Part shown: positions 26,906 to 35,076 of the stretch, one piece after another
How the letters are laid out: every line of letters begins with the position of its first letter
Numbering within the stretch: the first letter of the stretch is position 1
NCBI RefSeq assembly: GCF_000025625.1
Contig: NC_013924.1
Coordinates: 124,001 to 188,000, forward strand
DNA length: 64,000 nt
Source of the DNA: Natrialba magadii ATCC 43099
GTDB taxonomy: Archaea > Halobacteriota > Halobacteria > Halobacteriales > Natrialbaceae
Direction: 5' to 3'
Translations under genes and position numbers: made by a program
The notes under the pieces: model-generated
Told to the model about the DNA's origin: nothing
The model's database searches: none
What the model saw: the letters and a program-made list of their open reading frames with translations, nothing else

Positions 26906-27972
26906 GGTAACTCCTCCATTATGGCCGCGCCATCGTCGGTGTCGACGCGCTCACCCGTAATCGCGAGGAAGACATCGTCCAGTGTCGGCGCCCGAACATT
27001 AAATCCGGTGACGATCAGTCCCGCGTCCCGCAGTGCAACGAGGAGATCCGTTCCCGACTGACGGGCCGCTTTCGCGGTGACGCTGATTCCCGTCTCGGTC
27101 TCCTCGACGGTCGCGGCATCGAAGTCGTCGAACTCGCGTGCGATTGTTGCAGCGCGCGCCCTGGCCTCGGGTCCATCGCCCAGTTCGATATCGAGGACGT
27201 CGCCGCCGACCTCCCGCTTGAGATCGGCGGGAGATCCGTCGGCGACAATCCCGCCGTCGAGAATGACTGCCAGCCGCTCACAGAGCGTGTCGGCCTCCTC
27301 GAGGTACTGCGTGGTGAGGAAGATTGTCGTCCCCTGCTCGTTGATTCGCTGGAAGTATTCCCAGAGACGATTGCGTGCCGCCGGATCGAGACCGGTCGTC
27401 GGTTCGTCGAGAAAGACCAGCGGCGGCCGGTGGACGAGCGCAGTGGCGGCGTCCAGTCGCTTTTTCATCCCGCCGGAAAACTCCTCCGAGCGCTTGTTGG
27501 CGACCGCCTCGAGGTCGACGAGGTCGAGCAGTTCGGCGGTTCGCTCGTCCCGTTCGCCTCGCGGGACGCCGTAAGCTTCACACGCGAATCGAATGTTCTC
27601 CTCGGCCGTGAGTTCCGGATCGATGCTGGTCTCTTGGGCCATGTAGCCGATCGATTCCCGAATCTTTCGCGGCTCGGTTTGGACATCGAACCTGTTGACA
27701 CGGACCTCGCCGGCGGTCGGCGACAGCAGTGTCGCGAGCACTTTGATCACCGTCGTCTTGCCTGCGCCGTTAGGACCGAGAAACCCGAAGAATTCGCCAT
27801 CACCGACGCTCAGATCGACGCCGCTAACGGCTTCAGTTCCGTCAGCGTACGTGAGCTCGAGTTCAGAGATATCGATCGAGGTGTGTTTGGCAGACTCGAC
27901 TCGACTCACACTCGAGTCCCGTGAGTGCTCACGGAGCGTTTCAGCACCTCCTATCAATTGTTCGTCTGACAT
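26902..27972 (-). CDS. ABC transporter ATP-binding protein (DrrA/daunorubicin resistance type)
   Basis: A 356-residue ATPase. Walker A is GPNGAGKTT, the Q-loop lies in YMAQETSID, the ABC signature in EEFSGGMKKRLDAATAL, Walker B in PPLVFLDEPTTGLD, and the H-loop region reads LTTQYLEEAD. The C-terminal 70 residues (GISVTAKAARQSGTDLLVAL, then APTLDDVFLAITGE) are the DrrA-type tail. It has an N-terminal extension of about 30 residues. First gene of a two-gene operon with the permease at 26024-26905. Confidence 0.93.
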   Translation of the reverse strand: MSDEQLIGGAETLREHSRDSSVSRVESAKHTSIDISELELTYADGTEAVSGVDLSVGDGEFFGFLGPNGAGKTTVIKVLATLLSPTAGEVRVNRFDVQTEPRKIRESIGYMAQETSIDPELTAEENIRFACEAYGVPRGERDERTAELLDLVDLEAVANKRSEEFSGGMKKRLDAATALVHRPPLVFLDEPTTGLDPAARNRLWEYFQRINEQGTTIFLTTQYLEEADTLCERLAVILDGGIVADGSPADLKREVGGDVLDIELGDGPEARARAATIAREFDDFDAATVEETETGISVTAKAARQSGTDLLVALRDAGLIVTGFNVRAPTLDDVFLAITGERVDTDDGAAIMEELP

Positions 27973-28090
27973 ACAGTAGATACGGGCGCAGACGAGAAAT
28001 ACCTGCGACTTCGAAATGCCATGGTCGCTTCAAGGAGGTCGCTGTCTCTCGTTTCACAGCCAAATCAAAGCACCTTCTCCAACCCCCGAC

Positions 28091-29494
28091 TCACTCGCTC
28101 TGCTCGTTCGTTGAGGAAGAGGCCTCCGTGCTACCGCTTCGGTGACTCGAGAAGAGTGTACTGAGATCATCCATATCGAAAAGTGACCAACTACTGTCGA
28201 GAGTTTCCGCGAGGCCGTCGACAAATCCGCTCTTTGAGAAGAGAGCAAACTGTTCATCTCGGCTAGCAGATCCCCATCGAACGTTCTCTGCCTTCGCACG
28301 AAGATCGTCGACGAGCGTGTGTCCAACTGGATCGGCTGTCCATTTACACTCGGCAAGGAGGATACGATCGTCGTCAGGTGCGAGACCGACGATGTCGATC
28401 TCGTCTTCGGCATACCACCACCGTCCAACTTCCGAGTAGGGCTCAAAATCGCTGCGTCGGATACTCTCCCAGACTGCCTCGAGACAGACATCCTCGAACG
28501 TTGTCGCGACGTGTGTCGGAAGATCGGGTTCGATCGTGCCTTCGAAAACGGTTGACGGTGCTTCTTCGATACTTGATCGATTTGGCTCAACGTATCGGAA
28601 CCAGAATCGGAGAAACTCGTCGGCAACGCGGTATCGTGACCGCTTCGACTTCTTGGCCGATGCCGTCACTGGAATCTCTCGATCGATCAGTCGGAGTCGT
28701 CGGAGTGTCTGTAGGTACTTCGAGAGCGGTCCCGAATCGATTCCCGTTGCCCCCGAAATCTCGTTCGGCGTTGTGTGACCAAGCGCGACTGCTTCGAGGA
28801 TACTCATATATCGGGCGGGGTTTCGTAGTTCGGTGCGCAAGAGGAACTCCGGTTCGTTGTAGAGGGCGGCTGTCGGCGAAAGAACTTGTGACTGAACGTT
28901 CTCGGCGAGCGATTGCTCGTAGTCAAAGAGCGTGAGATACATCGGTGTTCCACCGGTGATTGAGTATGAGCGAATCGAGTCGATGATGTCGTACGTGATG
29001 ACCTCTCTGGCCTGTTGGAACGAGAACGGCCGGAGGTCGAGTTGCCCCGTCCGCCGACCGTACAGTGGGCTTTCATGACCGAGTACCTCAGATTCCATGG
29101 TACTCACACTCGAGCCACAGAGAACAAGCATCGAGTCTGTATGCTGGAGTTGTTCGTCGACAAACGACTGCAGATAGGATGGTATCGAGTCGTTCTCTTC
29201 GATGAGGTAGGGGAATTCGTCGATAACCACCACAACGTTCTCTGTCGCAAGCTTCTCACCAAGATATTCGAAGGCCTCATCCCAGCCATCGATTCGTGGC
29301 ACACGGTCGTCGAATGCTTCAGCAACCTGTTCAACGAATTTCTCTCGCTGGCGATGTTCGGCTTCCTGCGCTGCGAGGAAGTAGATATGATTGTACTCAG
29401 AACAGAACTCTTTGAGTAGCTCGGTTTTCCCGACACGACGTCGTCCGTAAACGACATAGAACGCGTGGCCAGGTGACGTAAAGGCGCTGTTCAA
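28091..29494 (-). CDS. archaeal ATPase with DUF234 (AAA + nuclease-like domain)
   Basis: A 467-residue protein. The AAA domain shows Walker A YGRRRVGKTELLKEF, Walker B NVVVVIDEFPYLIEEN and sensor LVLCGSS. Residues about 225-290 form a winged helix (TTPNEISGATGIDSGPLSKY), and the C-terminal DUF234 region has the restriction-endonuclease-like EIDIVGLAPDDDRILLAECK core (D...E-x-K). The conserved N-terminal FYDRGDELAVLN lies just upstream of the TTG at 29494, but no ATG or GTG fits it in frame; an ATG at 29528 is out of frame. The 5' end may therefore be frameshifted. Members occur as stand-alone, possibly defence-related or selfish genes. Confidence 0.82.
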   Translation of the reverse strand: MNSAFTSPGHAFYVVYGRRRVGKTELLKEFCSEYNHIYFLAAQEAEHRQREKFVEQVAEAFDDRVPRIDGWDEAFEYLGEKLATENVVVVIDEFPYLIEENDSIPSYLQSFVDEQLQHTDSMLVLCGSSVSTMESEVLGHESPLYGRRTGQLDLRPFSFQQAREVITYDIIDSIRSYSITGGTPMYLTLFDYEQSLAENVQSQVLSPTAALYNEPEFLLRTELRNPARYMSILEAVALGHTTPNEISGATGIDSGPLSKYLQTLRRLRLIDREIPVTASAKKSKRSRYRVADEFLRFWFRYVEPNRSSIEEAPSTVFEGTIEPDLPTHVATTFEDVCLEAVWESIRRSDFEPYSEVGRWWYAEDEIDIVGLAPDDDRILLAECKWTADPVGHTLVDDLRAKAENVRWGSASRDEQFALFSKSGFVDGLAETLDSSWSLFDMDDLSTLFSSHRSGSTEASSSTNEQSE

Positions 29495-29607
29495 TACAGC
29501 GAGTTCGTCTCCTCGGTCGTAGAAGTCATACTCTACATAATGGTTATTGCGATAATGACTTGGCTATTTCGGTGGGTGGGAATCTCAGCGAGGAGGTCTG
29601 TCAGGTA

Positions 29608-29627
29608 CCCACCGCTTTAGCGGTGGG
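29608..29627. repeat. CCCACCGCTTTAGCGGTGGG hairpin (IS200/IS605 right-end-like relic)
   Basis: A perfect 8-base stem preceded by GAGGAGGTCTGTCAGG. Its form matches the right-end hairpins of the IS200/IS605 elements, but no coding sequence remains. It could also terminate the Bat-type regulator gene ending at 29720. Confidence 0.4.
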
Positions 29628-29719
29628 CGTGTCACTGGACTCCCGCTCTGACCACCAGACTCGCACCTACATTGCCAACCCCGTTGTGTCTGGCAATAAC
29701 TCCCATCCAGCTCGACGTG

Positions 29720-30451
29720 TCAGTCGTCTCCGACCGGTTTTACGCTCCGTGCTCCCGAACGCAACACGTCGCCCTGGGCCTCGGTCAGCAGTCGGACGAA
29801 CTGCCCGGCGTTCGTGACGAGTTTGTTCTCAGCCTTCCGCAGGTGTTCCTCGAAAGTCGCCCGCGCAACAGTCGTCTCCTCGGCGAGCTCTGTGATCGAT
29901 GCGCCCCGTGGTTGGTTGTAGTAGCCTGCGTCCAGCGCGATCCGTAAGGCCTCGAGTTGGCGCTCGGTGAGGCCGTCGAACAGTCGATCGACCGAGAACA
30001 GCGAACTGTGAGGGACGTGTCGTTCCTCGATCGAGGTCTTCGAGAGGACGTCGATCTCACGGTCCGCGTCGAGTTCGGCGAGCAACGCCGTTACGTCGGC
30101 CTCGTCGAAGCCAATCACCGAATAGTGCTCCCAGCCGTTGCGGTACACCGTCGGCGGCAGGTGCACACAGTTGTGACGCTCGAACCGACGGATGATCGAC
30201 TCCTCGATGGGACAGGCACACGACTGGACGATCACATGCAGGTCTGAGCCGTCGGCCGTGGTGTGCAAGACCGTTCCGAGCGCGTCGATTTGCTTGAGCA
30301 ACTCGTCGTCGCTGGCGTCCGAAGCGGTGATCTCGAGGACCTGACAATCCTGGAGATACCACTCCCGGATCGAAACCCCGGGAAACTGCTCGGAGAGCCC
30401 CCGATAGGGACACTCGTGGCGGAGTTTGAACGAGACTTCGTACATACTCAT
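29720..30451 (-). CDS. Bat-type (bacterio-opsin activator) helix-turn-helix regulator
   Basis: A 243-residue regulator. The N-terminal 150 residues form an uncharacterised sensor region (SMYEVSFKLRHECPYRGLSE start, with Cys residues in VQSCACPIEES). The C-terminal HTH_10 domain reads FDGLTERQLEALRIALDAGY, then RGASITELAEETTVARATFE, then EHLRKAENKLV. Start ATG at 30451 is chosen over a longer frame. It is divergent from the rhodanese-metallo-beta-lactamase operon at 30538 and shares with it an 86-base region containing a clean palindrome (30479-30503). This suggests it senses sulfur or redox state and controls that operon (inference). Confidence 0.88.
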   Translation of the reverse strand: MSMYEVSFKLRHECPYRGLSEQFPGVSIREWYLQDCQVLEITASDASDDELLKQIDALGTVLHTTADGSDLHVIVQSCACPIEESIIRRFERHNCVHLPPTVYRNGWEHYSVIGFDEADVTALLAELDADREIDVLSKTSIEERHVPHSSLFSVDRLFDGLTERQLEALRIALDAGYYNQPRGASITELAEETTVARATFEEHLRKAENKLVTNAGQFVRLLTEAQGDVLRSGARSVKPVGDD

Positions 30452-30478
30452 AGCTCGTACGTGGGCCCGTTTCTCAAT

Positions 30479-30503
30479 AACGGTGCCGGTCATAACTGGC
30501 ACC
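30479..30503. promoter_or_regulatory. palindromic operator between divergent genes
   Basis: CGGTGCC and GGCACCG form an inverted repeat around GGTCATAACT. It sits in the middle of the 86-base gap between the Bat-type regulator (start 30451) and the rhodanese-hydrolase gene (start 30538). Position and symmetry suit a dimeric repressor or activator site. Confidence 0.5.
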
Positions 30504-30537
30504 GGTGATATGCCCCTCCTGTCCCTACCAGCCATCG

Positions 30538-31650
30538 ATGACAGAGATCACGCCGGAAACCGTCGCTGAACGACTCGAGCAGGGAGACGACGATGTCACC
30601 CTGGTCGACGTCCGTGACGCCGAGTCGTTCGCGGAGTGGCACGTCCCCGGAAGCGAGCACATCGACGTCTACGACGAACTACAAGACGACCCTGAGGCAG
30701 CGGGCGATCTATTGGCCGAACTGCCGGAAGACGAGGAGATCGTCACCGTCTGTGCGGCGGGCGTCCTCGCCGGAGACGCGGCCGACCTCCTCCAGGAACG
30801 CGGCTACGACGCGAGTGTCCTCGCCGAGGGAATGAACGGCTGGGCACGCGTCCACCGCCACGCCGAACTCGAGTGCGACCTCGAGGGTGACCTGATTCAG
30901 GTCGCCCGCCCTGGAACGGGGTGTCTCTCCCACGTCCTGGTCTCTGAGGGAGAGGCTGCCGTTTTCGAACCCTCTCAGTACATCGAGGAGTACGAGGCAA
31001 TCCTTGAGGAGTACGACGCTGATCTGGTGGGCGTCTTCGACACGCACGCCCACGCCGACCACGTCTCCGGTGGGCAGACACTCGCCGAGGCCCACGACGT
31101 CCCGTACTACCTCCATCCCGCCGACGACGACGGAATCGGTGCTACCCACGTCGAGGACGGCGACCGCCGTGCGGTCGGTGCCGTCGAGGTCGAAGTGGTA
31201 CATACGCCAGGTCATAGCCCGGGTAGTGTCACCTTCGCCGTCGAATCGGAGGCGCTTTTGACCGGTGATACACTCTTTCACGACAGTGTTGGTCGGGTCG
31301 AACTCGGCGTTGACGCCGGACTCGAGGACACGGACGTCGAGGACAACGCCGGGACGCTTTACGAGAGCTTAGAGCGCCTGCGTACCTTCGAGGGCGACCC
31401 GCTCGTGTTGCCGGCCCATGACTCCGGAAGCCCCCAGCCACCTGTGGCTGCCCGCCTGAGCGAGGTAAAAGAGCGCAACGAAGCGTTCTGCCAGGACCGG
31501 GAGACGTTAGTTGCAGCACTGGCTGGCGACATTCCTGACCAGCCAGCGAACTTCGAGCGCATCAAGCTTGCCAATGTTGGCACCGAGGAAGTTTCCGACG
31601 AAGAGGCGGACGAACTCGAGCTCGGACCCAACCGCTGTGCGGCCGAATAA
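30538..31650 (+). CDS. rhodanese-metallo-beta-lactamase fusion (persulfide dioxygenase-like)
   Basis: A 370-residue two-domain enzyme. Residues 1-105 are a rhodanese domain (VTLVDVRDAESFAEWHVPGS, catalytic Cys in VTVCAAGVLAGD). Residues about 118-330 are a glyoxalase II/ETHE1-like metallo-beta-lactamase: GCLSHVLVSEGEAAVFEPSQ, metal motif DTHAHADHVSGG, then TPGHSPGSVTF and LTGDTLF. ETHE1-type enzymes oxidise glutathione or low-molecular persulfides to sulfite. Domain order here (rhodanese first) differs from bacterial CstB-like fusions. Start ATG at 30538. The MFS gene follows after 3 bases. Confidence 0.9.
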   Translation: MTEITPETVAERLEQGDDDVTLVDVRDAESFAEWHVPGSEHIDVYDELQDDPEAAGDLLAELPEDEEIVTVCAAGVLAGDAADLLQERGYDASVLAEGMNGWARVHRHAELECDLEGDLIQVARPGTGCLSHVLVSEGEAAVFEPSQYIEEYEAILEEYDADLVGVFDTHAHADHVSGGQTLAEAHDVPYYLHPADDDGIGATHVEDGDRRAVGAVEVEVVHTPGHSPGSVTFAVESEALLTGDTLFHDSVGRVELGVDAGLEDTDVEDNAGTLYESLERLRTFEGDPLVLPAHDSGSPQPPVAARLSEVKERNEAFCQDRETLVAALAGDIPDQPANFERIKLANVGTEEVSDEEADELELGPNRCAAE

Positions 31651-31653
31651 CCC

Positions 31654-32949
31654 ATGAGCGGCGAGTACGCACAGGGTATCCGCCGGAACTGGCGACAGTT
31701 TGCCCTCCAGATCATGACGGTCTTCGCCGTTGGGCTCACGATGGGGTCCCAGCGAAACGTCGTGCCTATCATGGGCGAGGAGACCTTCGGCGTCGAGTCG
31801 CTCCTGGTGATCGGCTCGTTCGTCGTGAGCTTCGGGATCGTCAAGGCTGTACTCAACCTGTATTCGGGGAAGTGGGCCGAAACCTACGGCCGCAAGCCGA
31901 TCCTGATCGCGGGCTGGGTCGCCGCGATTCCGATCCCGTTCATTCTGATCTTTGCCCCGGGCTGGAGCTGGATCGCCGTCGGGAACGTCTTACTCGGGGT
32001 CAATCAGGGGGTCGCCTGGAGCATGAGCATGATCTCGAAGATCGAACTCGCCGGCCCCGACCAGCGGGGGCTCGCGGCCGGGCTCGACGAGGCCTTCGGC
32101 TACACTGGCGTCGCCGTCGGCGCGTGGCTGACGGGCGTGATCGCTGCCCAGTATAGTCTCCGGCCAGAGCCGTTCTACTTCCTTGCGGCAGTGATCGTCG
32201 TCGCCTTGCTCATCGCGACCGTCCTGATTGAGGAGACGCTCCCCTACGCGAAAGCAGAGGCGGCGGGTCTCGACGACAATAGCGATGGCGATGGCGATAG
32301 CGACGGCGACGGCGTCGGCGTCGAAACTGACGGCGAAACGAGTGAGGCCGATCTCTCGTTCATCGAAATCGTCAAGCGCGCGACCTACAAGGACCGGACG
32401 CTCTTTACGGCAGCGCAGGCGGGCCACGTCGAGAACTTCGTCGACACGCTCGTCTGGATCGCCTTCCCGATATTCCTGATCGGCCAGGGCTTGGACGTCG
32501 CCCAGGTCGGGGTTGTGGTCGGCGTCCACAGCGCCGCGTACTTCCTGCAGGTCTACACCGGCCGACTCGGTGACCGGGTGGGACGCAAGCCGCCAATCGT
32601 TATTGGCTTCTTCCTCGCCGGCGCGGGCGTCCTCGGGATGGTGCTCGTCGAAGGGTACTACCTTTGGATCCTCTTCTCGGCGCTTTCCGGCGTCGGGATG
32701 GCACTGCACTACCCCAATCTGATTGCGGTGGCAAGCGACGCGGCCCACCCGCTGTGGCGCTCGACTGGCCTCGGGGTCTACCGCCTCTGGCGAGATTTAG
32801 GCTACGCCGTCGGTGCTATCCTCATTGGCCTCTCGGTCGACCTACTCTCGATCGAGGCCGCCTTCTACGGCACCGCCATCGCGATGTTCCTCTCCGGTGG
32901 CCTCGTCGTTGCCTGGATGGAAGAGACCCACCCGGGCTTACAGTCTTGA
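31654..32949 (+). CDS. MFS transporter
   Basis: A 431-residue major facilitator with about 12 membrane helices. The loop motif NLYSGKWAETYGRKP (residues about 68-82) and its repeat YTGRLGDRVGRKPPIV in the second half are the conserved MFS loop 2-3 signatures. An acidic central loop (DNSDGDGDSDGDGVGVETDG) separates the halves. The gene begins 3 bases after the rhodanese-hydrolase stop and is surely co-transcribed. Substrate unknown; context suggests export of sulfite, thiosulfate or another sulfur product (inference). Confidence 0.9.
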   Translation: MSGEYAQGIRRNWRQFALQIMTVFAVGLTMGSQRNVVPIMGEETFGVESLLVIGSFVVSFGIVKAVLNLYSGKWAETYGRKPILIAGWVAAIPIPFILIFAPGWSWIAVGNVLLGVNQGVAWSMSMISKIELAGPDQRGLAAGLDEAFGYTGVAVGAWLTGVIAAQYSLRPEPFYFLAAVIVVALLIATVLIEETLPYAKAEAAGLDDNSDGDGDSDGDGVGVETDGETSEADLSFIEIVKRATYKDRTLFTAAQAGHVENFVDTLVWIAFPIFLIGQGLDVAQVGVVVGVHSAAYFLQVYTGRLGDRVGRKPPIVIGFFLAGAGVLGMVLVEGYYLWILFSALSGVGMALHYPNLIAVASDAAHPLWRSTGLGVYRLWRDLGYAVGAILIGLSVDLLSIEAAFYGTAIAMFLSGGLVVAWMEETHPGLQS

Positions 32950-32962
32950 CCGGGCCATCTAA

Positions 32963-33002
32963 AGAAAACAGCGAGAGTTCCACGGGTCACCCGACCCGTG
33001 GT
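32963..33002 (+). terminator. hairpin after the MFS gene
   Basis: CCACGGGT and ACCCGTGG (32980-33001) form a stem followed by a T-rich run. It lies 14 bases after the MFS stop. The preceding GAAAACAGCGAGAG also occurs before the hairpin at 45349, so it may be an IS right-end relic reused as a terminator. Confidence 0.4.
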
Positions 33003-33225
33003 CGTTTACTTTTGAGTCAGACTGCACAGCACAATTCCCTCGCTGACATGATCGATAAACCAAAGCAATATCACACTAGTGAGGGGAAGCGATGGCAGTT
33101 ACCGAGGTCTCCGAAACTACAGTCGTGGGATAAGAATCCTCGTGTCGAAGTTAACACACTATGTCTGGATTTTCGCCACTTATTAACAAACCTTTTTATG
33201 CTATTCTGTCTGCGTTAATAACGCA

Positions 33226-33378
33226 ATGGCAGTCAAATGTTCAACGTGCGACGAAGAGTTTGAATCGGCAGCAGGACTCAGCCAACACCTTCCACTCCAC
33301 CACCACACCTGTGGAGTCTGCAGCGAGGAATTCGACGATACAGAGTCGCTGCGCGATCATATCCACGAATCGCACTAA
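33226..33378 (+). CDS. small C2H2-type zinc-finger protein
   Basis: A 50-residue protein: MAVKCSTCDEEFESAAGLSQ, then HLPLHHH, then TCGVCSEEFDDTESLRDHIH. It contains two C-x2-C / H-x3-5-H fingers (C5, C8 with H21 and H25-27; C29, C32 with H45 and H50). A TTTTTATG box lies 26-33 bases before the ATG, matching a leaderless promoter. Such microproteins are common in haloarchaea; some regulate transcription or biofilm formation. Its partner is unknown. Confidence 0.8.
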   Translation: MAVKCSTCDEEFESAAGLSQHLPLHHHTCGVCSEEFDDTESLRDHIHESH

Positions 33379-33410
33379 CAGAACAACCGTTTTACAGTGG
33401 TTCAAGGAGA

Positions 33411-33669
33411 AAGCCCGCGGCTAAAGCCGTGGGATGAATCCGACATCTCCTGAAACAACGACGTTGGTTCGTACCGTAAATTGTGCTACCGAGTCTCGGG
33501 TAAGGATATGCACGCCAGCGGGGCAGTAGATGAAGCCCGCTATCCGAGTCGGGGGCCAAACTGGCACGGCCCACGACCCCACCGTGCGATGCAACGAGTG
33601 GGGACCCTCTCCGCCGGAGCACAGTCTGTGACTGTGGAACCCCACGACTTCAGTCGTGGGAGGATGTCA
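33411..33669. mobile_element. 259-bp palindrome-ended non-coding element (PATE/MITE-like)
   Basis: The left end has CCCGCGGCTAAAGCCGTGGG (33414-33433). The right end has CCCCACGACTTCAGTCGTGGG-like symmetry (33640-33660) followed by AGGATGTCA, the same ending as the element at 8160-8710. No ORF is contained. It appears to be a deletion derivative of an IS200/IS605 element. Confidence 0.55.
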
Positions 33670-33751
33670 GATTACAACTTCTGTGACCGATTCGAAGGAC
33701 GAATTCGATAATTCTGAGACTCCTTGGATCCCCGACGAAATTCACAGACGC

Positions 33752-34863
33752 ATGACCGGCGAGTGTTTTAACTTGGACAAATCCTATCGGAAAGTAATGG
33801 GTACACGAGCGGGCGCTCCTGACGGGGAATTTTGGGGGGATGTCGATGATGAGGTGGCGCTCCACCGGTATCGGACGCTCGTCAACACGATCGACGACGG
33901 CGTGTATCAGCTTGATTCGGATGGACACTTCGTTGCGGTCAACGATGTAATCGTGGAAACGATGGGATATTCACGCGACGAACTCCTCGGCGAACACGTC
34001 TCGCTCGTTCTCACCGATCACGACGTCGACCGGATCGGACGTTCACCGGCCAGGACGTGACTTTCGTTCAGTCCGTCGCCAACATTCTCACCGAGGCTAT
34101 CGAACGCCACCGATATCAGCAGGAACTCGAACAACTGATAGCCGACCTCGAGGAGTCGAACGAACGACTCGAGAGATCCAACGACCGACTCGAGCAGTTC
34201 GCCTACGCCGCCAGCCACGATCTACAGGAACCGCTCCGGATGGTCTCGACCTATCTCCAGCTGATCGACCGCCGATACCGAGATGCGTTCGACGAGGACG
34301 GCGAAGAGTTCCTCGAGTTTGCGATCGACGGTGCCGACCGCATGCGGAGTATGATCGAGGGGTTACTCGCGTATTCGCGGGTCGAAACCCGAGGAGATCC
34401 GTTCGAACCGGTCGACCTGAACGACGTTCTCGACGCTGTTCGTGAAGATTTACAGATGCAGATCGAAGAGAGTGATGCCGAGGTCGCGACCGAGAATCTT
34501 CCGCGTGTACATGGCGACGCCGGGCAACTACGTCAGGTCTTCCAGAATCTTCTGAGTAATGCGATTGAGTACAGCGGCGACGAACCACCACGGGTCGACG
34601 TCACCGCCGAGCGCGAGGGCAACGAGTGGATTCTCTCGATCCGAGACGAAGGGATCGGGATCGACTCCGACGGGCAGGAGCGCATCTTCGAGGTGTTTGA
34701 GCGCCTGCATACGCACGAAGAACATCCGGGTGCGGGTATCGGACTCGCACTCTGTCAACGGATTGTAGAACGCCACGGCGGCGAAATCGGGGTCGAGTCG
34801 GAACCTGGCGAGGGATCGACGTTCTCGCTCATGTTACCAGCAGCAAGTGATGTCGATGAGTGA
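33752..34863 (+). pseudogene. frameshifted, internally deleted PAS/GAF histidine kinase
   Basis: From 33752 the frame encodes the start of a PAS domain (YRTLVNTIDDGVYQLDSDGH, then ETMGYSRDELLGEHVSLVLT) and stops at 34060. The second frame, entered near 34030, begins in the tail of a GAF domain (FTGQDVTFVQSVANILTEAI) and continues through HisKA (AASHDLQEPLRM) and HATPase_c (DEGIGI, GAGIGLALCQ) to 34863. The PAS end and most of the GAF are missing, so a deletion with loss of frame joined them at about 34030-34042. A shorter product could start at the GTG at 34057 and keep the kinase core. The kinase core is paralogous to those at 20135-22495 and 41508-42593. Confidence 0.8.
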
Positions 34864-34952
34864 GTGAGCCAGCCGTCTTGAACCGGACACGAGTGCGATT
34901 GGCATCGATTGCGGATACCCCCGGCTCGTGTGACTTTTCACAGAAGAATCGA

Positions 34953-34980
34953 GGCGGATGCCACGGGGCTTGACCCCGAG
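34953..34980. repeat. GGGGCTTGACCCC hairpin repeat, copy 2
   Basis: GGCGGATGCCACGGGG continues CTTGACCCCGAGGCGATT. It sits between the convergent ends of the kinase pseudogene (34863) and the lipoprotein gene (35077). It shares its left flank with copy 1 and its right flank with copy 3. Confidence 0.6.
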
Positions 34981-35076
34981 GCGATTTGCAACCAGTCTAC
35001 ACACTCGCAATTCAACGTCCCGTCGGCAAATACAGGAATTCCGGTGCGTTCGACCGTGAGACGATCAGCGACCGTT

